Source: JBBQXV01 sp043785585
GTDB lineage: Bacteria; Myxococcota_A; Polyangia; Polyangiales; Polyangiaceae
Direction of reading: 5' to 3'
Length of the DNA stretch: 12,592 nucleotides
Assembly: GCA_043785585.1 (NCBI GenBank)
Contig: JAYVXB010000625.1
Location: 1-12,592 of the forward strand
Shown: positions 6,925 to 12,592 of the stretch, piece after piece
How the letters are laid out: each line of letters starts with the position of its first letter
Position numbering within the stretch: position 1 is the stretch's first letter
The notes under the pieces: model-generated
What the model was told of the DNA's origin: nothing
The model's input: only the letters and a program-made list of their open reading frames with translations
Database searches by the model: none
Program-made: the position numbers and the translations under genes

Positions 6925-9300
6925 ATGAGCAAGCCGATTCGTCGGGCCGGAGTCGTCGGTGCAGGAGTCATGGGAAGCGGCATCGCCGCCCACTTCGCAA
7001 ACGCCGGCGTCGAGGTCGTCCTCCTCGACATCGTTCCGCCGAACCTCACCGACGCCGAAAAAAAGAATCCGGCCGCGCGAAACCGCTTCGCGAGCGGAGG
7101 GCTCGACAAGGCGCTGAAGGCCCGGCCCGCCGCGTTCACGCACAAAGCGAACGCGCGCCTCGTCTCGATCGGCAACACCGAGGACGACTTGCAGAAGCTC
7201 GCGACGTGCGATCTCGTCGTCGAGGCGATCCTCGAGCAGATCGAGCCGAAGCGCGCGCTCTTCGAGAAGCTCGAAAAAATCGTCCCGGCCGACTGCGTCG
7301 TCGCATCGAACACGTCGGGGCTGCGCATCGAAGAGATGGTCAAGGGACGCAGCGAGCAGTTCAAAAAGAACTTCCTCGTGATGCACTTTTTCAATCCCGT
7401 CCGTTACATGAAGCTCCTCGAGCTCGTCGTGGGACCGGACACCGATCCGACGACCACCGAGCGCGTCCGCAAGCTCGGCGAGGACATGCTCGGCAAGGGG
7501 ATCGTCTTCGGCAAGGACACGCCCAACTTCGTCGGCAACCGCATCGGCGTGCACGCGATGCTGTCGACGATTCACATGATGATCGACGACGGCCTCACGC
7601 CCGAGGACGTCGACGCGATCAGCGGGACGCCGATGGGCCACCCGAAGTCCGCGAGCTTTCGCACGGCGGACATGGTCGGCCTCGATACGTTTGCGCACGT
7701 CGCGCAAAATTGCTTCGACTCGCTCGTGAACGACGAAGAGCGAAAGGTGTTCGAGCTCCCTGCGTTCATCAAGACGATGCTCGAGAAGAAGCTCCTCGGC
7801 GACAAGACGAAGAGCGGCTTTTACCGCAAGGGGGCGAGCAAGAAGGATCTCGAGACGTTCGATCCGAAGACGCTCGACTACCGCGCGAAGGGCGGCGACG
7901 CGGCGATCAAGGCGGTCACCAAAGAGATCGCGAAGATCGAGGACCCGAAAGAGCGCGTGAAGAAGCTCGTCGCGGACACGGGACCTGCGGGGAAGTTCGC
8001 GTGGAAGTCGATCGCGCGATCGCTCGCGTACTCGGCGCGACGCATTCCGGAGATCACCGACAGCGTCGTCGCGATCGATGACGCGATGAAGTGGGGATAC
8101 AACTGGGAGCTTGGACCGTTCGAGACGTGGGATGCGCTCGGGTTCGCGGCGACGGTCGCGCGGATGGAGAAAGACGGAATCGCGCTCCCCGAGTCGATCG
8201 CGAAGATGAAGGCGAGCGGAGCTTCGTCCTTCTACAAGGGCAACGAGGTCTTCGACCTCACGAAGAACAAATACGTCGCGCGCGAGATCGACCCGCGCAA
8301 CGCGACGTTCGAGATCATGAAAAAGGGCGGGGCGGCCGTCCTGAAGAACGACGGTGCCGAGGCGTGGGACCTCGGCGACGGCGTCCTCGGCGTGACCTTC
8401 AAGACGAAGGCGAACAGCATCGATCCCGACGTCATCAAGATGCTCCACGACGCGACCGCGCGCGCGGAGCAGGATTTTCGCGCGATGGTGATCGCGAACA
8501 CCGGCGAGCACTTCTGCGTCGGCGCGAACCTGTTCCTCGTCGTGATGGCGGCGGGGCAGCAGCAGTGGGACGACATTCGAAAGATGGTGAAGGGCTACCA
8601 GGACGCGACGCAGCGAATGAAGTACGCGAGCGTCCCGGTCGTGGTCGCGCCGTACGGCTTCACCTTCGGCGGCGGGCTCGAGCTCTGCTACGCGGGCGAC
8701 GCGGTGCAGGCGGCGAGCGAGACGTACTGCGGTCTCGTCGAGGTCGGCGTCGGGCTCATTCCGGGCGGCGCGGGGACGATGAACATGCTGTGGCGATCGC
8801 TCGAGGGGATCCCCGAAGGCGCGAACGTGAACACGTACGAGTACGTGACGCAGACGTTCAAGAACATCGCGCTCGCAAAGGTCGCGACGTCGGCGGAAGA
8901 GGCGAAGCACATCGGATATTTCCGTCGCAACGACGGCGTGTCGTTCGATCGGTCGCGCCAAGTCACCGAGGCGAAGGGGCGCGCGATCGGCCTCGCGCGG
9001 GGCGGCTACCACCCGCCGATACCGCGCGCGTTCACGCTCCCCGGCGAGAGCGGGATCGCGACACTCTCGATGATGGTCGATACGCTCGTCGCGGGCGGCT
9101 ACGCGAGCGAGCACGACGCGAAGATCGCGCGCAAGCTCGCCGAGGTCCTGTGCGGCGGCGCCGGTGGCGCGGCGCGCGAGGTCACCGAAGACGAGATCCT
9201 CGAGCTCGAACGCGAGGCGTTCATCAGCTTGTGCGGCGAGCCCAAGAGCCAAGAGCGCATGCAGTTCATGCTCATGAACAATAGTATCCTCCGGAACTAA
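6925..9300 (+). CDS. fadN: 3-hydroxyacyl-CoA dehydrogenase / enoyl-CoA hydratase (FadN type)
   Basis: 791 residues, close to the length of FadN-type proteins, with the dehydrogenase domain first and the hydratase domain last, the reverse of FadB. Dehydrogenase: NAD-binding VGAGVMGSG (11-19), SNTS (128-131, catalytic S128), MHFFNPV (153-159, catalytic H154), E166 and FVGNR (202-206, N205). Hydratase: oxyanion-hole HFCVGANL (529-536) and FGGGLEL (581-587), with probable catalytic E586 and E606 (GLVEVGVGLIPGGAG, 603-617). All key residues are present, so both enzymes should be active: hydration of trans-2-enoyl-CoA and NAD-dependent oxidation of L-3-hydroxyacyl-CoA in the cytoplasm. The partner thiolase fadA should follow directly but lies about 2.77 kb away behind an insertion. 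The last residues are SILRN, where relatives I recall end KPLRN; the KPLRN version survives as an orphan copy near 12003-12041. Confidence 0.97.
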   Translation: MSKPIRRAGVVGAGVMGSGIAAHFANAGVEVVLLDIVPPNLTDAEKKNPAARNRFASGGLDKALKARPAAFTHKANARLVSIGNTEDDLQKLATCDLVVEAILEQIEPKRALFEKLEKIVPADCVVASNTSGLRIEEMVKGRSEQFKKNFLVMHFFNPVRYMKLLELVVGPDTDPTTTERVRKLGEDMLGKGIVFGKDTPNFVGNRIGVHAMLSTIHMMIDDGLTPEDVDAISGTPMGHPKSASFRTADMVGLDTFAHVAQNCFDSLVNDEERKVFELPAFIKTMLEKKLLGDKTKSGFYRKGASKKDLETFDPKTLDYRAKGGDAAIKAVTKEIAKIEDPKERVKKLVADTGPAGKFAWKSIARSLAYSARRIPEITDSVVAIDDAMKWGYNWELGPFETWDALGFAATVARMEKDGIALPESIAKMKASGASSFYKGNEVFDLTKNKYVAREIDPRNATFEIMKKGGAAVLKNDGAEAWDLGDGVLGVTFKTKANSIDPDVIKMLHDATARAEQDFRAMVIANTGEHFCVGANLFLVVMAAGQQQWDDIRKMVKGYQDATQRMKYASVPVVVAPYGFTFGGGLELCYAGDAVQAASETYCGLVEVGVGLIPGGAGTMNMLWRSLEGIPEGANVNTYEYVTQTFKNIALAKVATSAEEAKHIGYFRRNDGVSFDRSRQVTEAKGRAIGLARGGYHPPIPRAFTLPGESGIATLSMMVDTLVAGGYASEHDAKIARKLAEVLCGGAGGAAREVTEDEILELEREAFISLCGEPKSQERMQFMLMNNSILRN

Positions 9301-9303
9301 CGG
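9262..9303 (+). other. Left attachment-like repeat (rebuilt fadN 3' end)
   Basis: The 20 bases 9262-9281 are identical to 12003-12022. The following 22 bases match in 12 positions and encode the same kind of tail (NNSILRN-stop here, NNKPLRN-stop there), while the sequence upstream of the block differs completely between the two copies. The core holds a perfect dyad, GTTCATG-CT-CATGAAC (9264-9279). This layout fits an attL that replaced the last codons of fadN. Confidence 0.7.
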
Positions 9304-9390
9304 ATGCTTGTCGGGGTGCTTGCATTGTCGACACGGGCGACGTCGGCGCGACGCGCTCGTCAACGTGTTTGCGATGTTCGAGCGCAGAGG

Positions 9391-9418
9391 TCGTCAAGGA
9401 AATGAAGAGTGCTAGGCT
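9391..9418 (+). promoter_or_regulatory. Weak promoter candidate for the toxin-antitoxin operon
   Basis: TCGTCA (9391-9396) and TAGGCT (9413-9418) are separated by 16 bases and lie directly before the antitoxin start. Both match the consensus only partly. The 127-bp gap after fadN needs a promoter if the cassette is expressed independently of fadN. Confidence 0.3.
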
Positions 9419-9427
9419 GATCGCGCG

Positions 9428-9655
9428 ATGATGACCATCCGCGCGCGTGTGAAGAACGGGCGACTGACGCTGGACGAGCCGACGGATCTTCCCGAAGGGA
9501 CTGAGGTGGATCTCGTCGCGACGGATGCGGAAAGCGAGCCGTGGGAGCTGTCTCCGAAGCAATCCGCCGAGCTCGAGTCGCGCCTCGTGGCAGCTGATCG
9601 CGGCGAGGTCGTACCAGCCGATGAGGTCTTCGCCCGGTTGCGCGCGGTGCGATGA
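9428..9655 (+). CDS. Antitoxin of a RelE/ParE-type toxin-antitoxin pair
   Basis: 75 residues from ATG 9428 (a second ATG follows at 9431; either could be used). The N-terminal part, MTIRARVKNGRLTLDEPTDLPEG, has the short beta pattern seen in AbrB/DUF104-like antitoxins ('VKNGR..L.EP..LPEG..V'). The C-terminal half is acidic and helical (about 40-75: SPKQSAELESRLVAADRGEV...ARLRAVR), as expected for the part that wraps around and blocks a toxin. Its stop TGA overlaps the toxin ATG as ATGA (9652-9655), the usual translational coupling of such pairs. It probably represses its own operon, as related antitoxins do. No strong Shine-Dalgarno sequence is visible. The assignment rests on size, pattern and partner rather than a single decisive motif. 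Confidence 0.78.
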   Translation: MMTIRARVKNGRLTLDEPTDLPEGTEVDLVATDAESEPWELSPKQSAELESRLVAADRGEVVPADEVFARLRAVR

Positions 9656-9953
9656 CCGGACACCTTCGGATCGTCTTCCAGCTTCGCGCCGAAGAGGACG
9701 CTGCGAGGATCGATCTGTGGTGGCGTGCGCATCGGCAAGACGCGGGCGATCTGTTCGTTACGGAGCTCGAGCAGGCCGTCGAGGGCGTCGCGCTCGCACC
9801 GACGCTGGGCACGCCCGCCGCGAGTCGACGGTTTCTCGACGTGCGTCGCGTCCTCATGCGGAAGACGGGCTACCACGTCTACTACCGCGTTCATGAGGAC
9901 GCGCTCGAAGTGCTCGCCGTCTGGCACGGCGCGCGAGTGGACCTGGGGTGTGA
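9652..9953 (+). pseudogene. RelE/ParE-type toxin with apparent one-base frameshift near the end
   Basis: The frame from ATG 9652 encodes a RelE/ParE-fold toxin: FQLRAEEDAARIDLWWRAHR, a helical middle, LMRKTGYHVYYRVHEDALEVLAVWHGAR (to residue 95). This is the family's usual 'K..Y.VYY.V.....V.AVWH..R' ending. After R95 the frame has no stop until 10704 and runs as Arg-rich nonsense across the SNF2 gene. In the adjacent frame the sequence from 9939 reads GPGV-stop (TGA 9951-9953), a good family terminus after HGAR. Loss of a single base near 9936-9938 explains both. The restored protein would be about 100 residues. Its stop would overlap the SNF2 GTG as GTGA. It could be a true mutation that alters the toxin's tail or a sequencing error. 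If active, the toxin would be an mRNA interferase or gyrase poison; which cannot be told. Confidence 0.75.
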
Positions 9954-11950
9954 GCTCGGTGCGTTCTCTCGCTTTCTCGCCTCACGGCCTCCTCCACTTC
10001 GATGCAGCAGCCGACGCCGACGTCGCCGCCGACGTCGCGGCACGCATCGAGCGCGCGTTCGCGCACGACACCGGCGAAGGGCTGTTCCACCTCGGGGCCG
10101 TCGAGGTCGACACCGCGCTCCCGCCGACGTTCGCGTTCTTCCGGGAGCTCGCCACGGACTTCGTCACGGCGCTCCGTGCGGAGCCGGAGCTCGAAGAGCT
10201 TCGCGACGCCGTCGACGTCGCGCCGCGGTCCGAGCGTCTCGAGGAACTGGCCGCCTCGGTGCCGCCAATGCGTGGCGCAGAGTACGTCACGACGGACCGC
10301 CTCGCAGATCTCTGGCAGGGCGCGCTCGTTTTCTTTCGGCGCGACATCGCGAAGCATCGCGGCGCGGTCGCGTCGTACCTGCACGCGAAGAACCCGGTCT
10401 GGAACCTCGTCGGGCGCGTGTTCTTCCACCTCGCGGAGAACAAGGGGAACGAACACGCGCCTTTTGCGTTCCTCGCGACGTGTACGACGCGGGTCTCCGC
10501 AAACGCCAAACCGCAGCACCGGGCACTCGGGCGCGCGCTCGAAGAGCTCGCGGGCGTCCGCGATCGCAAGGCGCTCCTCGCGCTCCTCGGTCCCGTTCAT
10601 CGTGCGAGCGAGAAGAGCGCCCTCGTCAAGACGATGGTCGACGACGGCGAGATCTACCACCCGCTCGCGTGGACGCCGCAGGAGGCGCTCGCGTTTCTGC
10701 GTGAGGTGCCGGCGCTCGAAGAGAGCGGGATCGTCGTTCGCGTCCCCAATTGGTGGGACGCGCGACGCTCACCGCGCCCACAAGTGAAGGTCAGCGTCGG
10801 CACCAAAGCGCCGTCCTTGCTCGGTGCGGACGCGCTGCTCGATTTCGCCGTGGACGTGACGCTGGACGGCGAGCGTCTCACCCGCGCCGAGCTGCGTGAG
10901 ATCTTGAAGAGCGCGAGCGGGCTCGCTCTCGTCAAAGGGCGATGGGTAGAGGTCGACGGCGAAAAGCTCGGCGCCGTCCTGGAGCACTGGAAGACCGCCG
11001 AAAAGCTCGCGTCGCGCGACGGGCTCTCTTTTCTCGAGGGGATGCGGCTCTTGGCCGGTGTCCGCGACGCTGCGCAAATCGCTGACGCGTCCGACCCACA
11101 GGCGGAATGGTCGCGCGTCGAGGCCGGACCATGGCTCGCGAGCGTGCTCGATGGGCTCAAGTCGCCCGAAGGGCTCGCCGCGGTCGACGTCGGTGATCTC
11201 CTGCGCGCCGAGCTGCGTCCGTACCAGCGGCTCGGGCTCAAGTGGCTCCATTGGCTTCAGACGATCGGTCTCGGCGGCTGCTTGGCCGACGACATGGGGC
11301 TTGGCAAGACGCTCCAGGTGCTCGCACTCCTGCTGCTCATGAAGAAGAGCGCGAGGTCGAGCAAAGGCGCGAGTCGCGCGCGGCGGCCGAGCCTGCTCGT
11401 GGTCCCCGCGTCGCTCGTCGGTAACTGGACGGCCGAGGCCGCGCGTTTCGCACCGAGCCTCGACATCGTCGTCGCACATCCGTCGGCGATGAGCGCCGCC
11501 GAGCTGGAGCGCGTGGATGCCGAGCGCGTCGCGCGTGCGGACGTCGTGCTCACGACGTACGGCACGCTGCCGCGCGTCCCTTGGATCACCGACGCCGAGT
11601 GGGATCTCGTCGTGCTCGACGAGGCGCAGGCGATCAAGAACCCAGGAGCCAAGCAGACGCGCGCCGTGAAGGGGCTCCGGTCGCGCACGCGCCTCGCGCT
11701 GACCGGCACGCCGATCGAGAATCGCTTGGGCGCGCCGGTGCCTAGGGCGAAGCGCAAGCGAGCGACGAGAGTGTCGGCCGCCGCGCGCGTCACAATTACG
11801 TTGACAGAGCTCGCGCGCGCGGGCGTGCGCGTAGGCGACGTCCACGAGTGGCTCGACACAGGGAACCTGACCGCGACGCGCGAGGCGGGGACGTACAAGA
11901 CGACGCCCGCCCTTGGCGAAGAGCTCTTGACACGCCGCCGCCGCGCATGA
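9950..11950 (+). pseudogene. SNF2-family ATPase, truncated after helicase motif III
   Basis: 666 residues from GTG 9950, chosen because the preceding toxin stop would overlap it as GTGA; GTG 9959 is an alternative. The first about 290 residues match the N-terminal region of bacterial SNF2 proteins. Residues about 290-400 fit the DUF3670 region (LLGADALLDF, LVKGRWVEVD, HWKTAEKL). The first RecA lobe follows: LRPYQRLGLKWL (422-433), Walker A DDMGLGKT (447-454), LLVVPASLVGNW (482-493), LTTYGTL (534-540), DEAQ (557-560), LTGTPIENRLG (584-594). Relatives continue with DLWSL and the second lobe with motifs IV-VI; here the similarity stops at residue 594 (base 11731), and 72 unrelated residues precede the TGA. 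Without the second lobe ATP-driven translocation on DNA is not expected. It may bind DNA or ATP only, or be dead. Third-position GC remains high, so the truncation may be recent. Confidence 0.85.
11771..11950 (+). CDS. Possible 59-residue small protein or tail segment, HTH-like pattern
   Basis: In the same frame as the SNF2 gene, a GTG at 11771 could start a 59-residue protein that ends at TGA 11948-11950. It contains LTELARAGVRVGDVHEWLDTGNL, followed by TATREAGTYKTT. The pattern 'ELAR..GV....V..WL.TG.L.A.R..G.Y' looks like an HTH_17/MerR-type DNA-binding module, as found in excisionases. Codons are GC-rich at the third position, which supports a real coding past. It lies next to the right attachment-like repeat. 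Family similarity is by eye only. It may equally be just the chance tail of the broken SNF2 frame. Confidence 0.25.
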   Translation: MSAAARVTITLTELARAGVRVGDVHEWLDTGNLTATREAGTYKTTPALGEELLTRRRRA

Positions 11951-12002
11951 GGAACGCACTCTCCGCGCCCCCGAACTCCGCGCTTCCGCTCGAGGCGCAC
12001 TC

Positions 12003-12044
12003 CAGTTCATGCTCATGAACAACAAGCCGTTGCGAAACTGACGG
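12003..12044 (+). pseudogene. fadN: Displaced fadN 3' end (right attachment-like repeat)
   Basis: QFMLMNNKPLRN-stop (TGA 12039-12041) is an orphan copy of the fadN C-terminus; the frame upstream of the block has no similarity to FadN. The first 20 bases (12003-12022) equal 9262-9281, including the dyad GTTCATG-CT-CATGAAC (12005-12020). The stop lies 31 bp before the fadA start, which looks like the original fadN-fadA spacing. Codon differences from the intact copy (AAG/AGT, CCG/ATC, TTG/CTC, CGA/CGG, TGA/TAA) show this is not a simple recent duplication. Confidence 0.75.
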
Positions 12045-12072
12045 GACGCCACTGAGCATTGCCGCCGGAGCG

Positions 12073-12592
12073 ATGACGGCCTATCTCAAGGCGATGGACA
12101 TCGTCATCGTCGAAGCCGTTCGCTCTGCCGTTGGTCGTGCGCTCAAAGGGTCGCTCGCACAGACTCGTCCCGACGAGCTCGCCGGCCAGGTCATCGCCGC
12201 GCTCATGGCGCGTGTGCCTCAGGTGAAGCCGTCGGACGTCGAGGACGTCATCCTCGGATGCGCGATGCCCGAAGGCGAGCAAGGCCTCAACGTCGCGCGC
12301 GTCGTCGGCCTCCTCGGCGGCCTGCCGGAAGAGACGAGCGCCATGACGATCAACCGCTTCTGTTCGAGCGGCCTGCAGGCGCTCGCGATCGCCGCGGGTG
12401 CGATCGCGATGGGGACGAACGACATCGCGCTGGCCGGCGGCGTCGAGTCGATGTCGATGGTGCCGATGACGGGCAACAAGCTGTCGGCGTCGCCCGAAGC
12501 GATGAAGCGCGTCGCTTCGGTGTACACGCCGATGGGGATCACCGCAGAGAACGTCGCGAAGAAGTTCAACGTCTCGCGCGCCGATCAAGATG
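12073..12592 (+). CDS. fadA: Acetyl-CoA acyltransferase (3-ketoacyl-CoA thiolase), 5' part
   Basis: 173 codons from ATG 12073 to the window edge; ATG 12094 is an alternative that gives MDIVIVEAVRS, the more usual thiolase start. GGAG at 12067-12070 is too close to 12073 to be a standard ribosome binding site, so the start is uncertain. Thiolase landmarks: VIVEAVRSAVG (11-21), LGCAMPEGEQGLNVAR (61-76) and the active-site loop INRFCSSGLQA with nucleophile C97, then ALAGGVESMSMVPM. The His and second Cys of the catalytic triad lie beyond the window. The enzyme cleaves 3-ketoacyl-CoA with CoA to give acetyl-CoA and a shortened acyl-CoA, the last step of each beta-oxidation round. In related operons it follows fadN directly; here the inserted cassette separates them. 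Its transcription may therefore depend on read-through or a new promoter within the insert. Confidence 0.95.
   Translation, partial: MTAYLKAMDIVIVEAVRSAVGRALKGSLAQTRPDELAGQVIAALMARVPQVKPSDVEDVILGCAMPEGEQGLNVARVVGLLGGLPEETSAMTINRFCSSGLQALAIAAGAIAMGTNDIALAGGVESMSMVPMTGNKLSASPEAMKRVASVYTPMGITAENVAKKFNVSRADQD

Larger units (their letters stand above)
9282..12002. mobile_element. Putative integrated element splitting fadN from fadA
   Basis: The core-to-core distance is 2741 bp. The segment is bounded by the two copies of the fadN 3'-end repeat and holds antitoxin, toxin, SNF2 ATPase and about 270 bp of unassigned sequence. No integrase or transposase is present, so it would be a mobilised or decayed element. 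Base composition is not clearly different from the host. The split of an otherwise standard fadN-fadA pair and the displaced gene end are the main evidence; site-specific integration is inference. Confidence 0.6.

Noticed and set aside
6907..9363. 818-codon minus-strand frame opposite fadN
   Set aside because: Charged, repetitive composition with no motifs; it mirrors the codon bias of fadN.
9428..9953. Toxin-antitoxin pair as proof of a phage-defence system
   Set aside because: Toxin-antitoxin pairs serve many roles; nothing in the sequence shows a defence function, so it is offered only as a hypothesis.
9652..10704. Single 350-residue protein made of toxin plus Arg-rich extension
   Set aside because: After residue 95 the sequence is the SNF2 gene read in the wrong frame; the extension results from the frameshift near 9937.
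11723..11748. Sites resembling AscI (GGCGCGCC) and AvrII (CCTAGG) at the SNF2 breakpoint, hinting at a cloning scar
   Set aside because: Such GC-rich 6-8-mers are expected by chance here, and no vector-like sequence is present.
11801..11806. Perfect TTGACA (-35-like) before fadA
   Set aside because: No -10-like sequence lies 15-19 bases downstream, and it falls within a GC-biased reading frame.

Overview
The window is very GC-rich, with G or C at most third codon positions. Its lipoproteins have Gly/Asp/Ser-rich linkers and Cys-rich tails, its membrane proteins are large and multi-domain, and promoters and terminators are hard to see. This suggests a myxobacterium (Myxococcota), probably near the Polyangiales; that placement rests on style and gene content only. 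There are no rRNA, tRNA or CRISPR features, and no stretch over about 170 bp lacks a gene.

Left part (1-5000): a partial lipoprotein gene (minus, cut by the window edge) lies downstream of a spermidine-synthase-like domain set between two blocks of membrane helices (minus, 343-2709). A roughly 95-150 bp intergenic region separates this from a divergent GT-C-like glycosyltransferase/membrane protein (plus, 2804-4987). That region holds a 32-bp inverted repeat (29/32 matching) and a tandem octamer.

Middle (5034-6825): a small Cys-rich lipoprotein (minus) is divergent from a calcineurin-like phosphoesterase (plus) whose metal motifs are DIEG and GNRD instead of DIHG and GNHE.

Right part (6925-12592): a beta-oxidation operon, with a complete fadN-type 3-hydroxyacyl-CoA dehydrogenase/enoyl-CoA hydratase and the first 173 codons of fadA, the thiolase. 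The two genes are separated by about 2.74 kb of foreign-looking DNA. The inserted DNA carries an antitoxin, a RelE/ParE-type toxin and an SNF2-family ATPase. The antitoxin and toxin overlap as ATGA. The toxin, after correction of an apparent one-base frameshift, overlaps the SNF2 gene as GTGA. The SNF2 gene is cut off right after helicase motif III. Next to fadA sits an orphan copy of the fadN 3' end (QFMLMNNKPLRN-stop), while the intact fadN ends in QFMLMNNSILRN-stop. The two copies share an exact 20-bp block, then stay similar downstream, and are unrelated upstream. That is the expected signature of an element that integrated into the 3' end of fadN, rebuilt the end of the gene and displaced the old one. 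No integrase is present in the window.

How it works together: FadN and FadA would carry out the hydratase, dehydrogenase and thiolase steps of fatty-acid breakdown. The toxin-antitoxin-SNF2 cassette is an accessory cargo that has split the pair. It may be a decayed defence or stability module, but function is inference.
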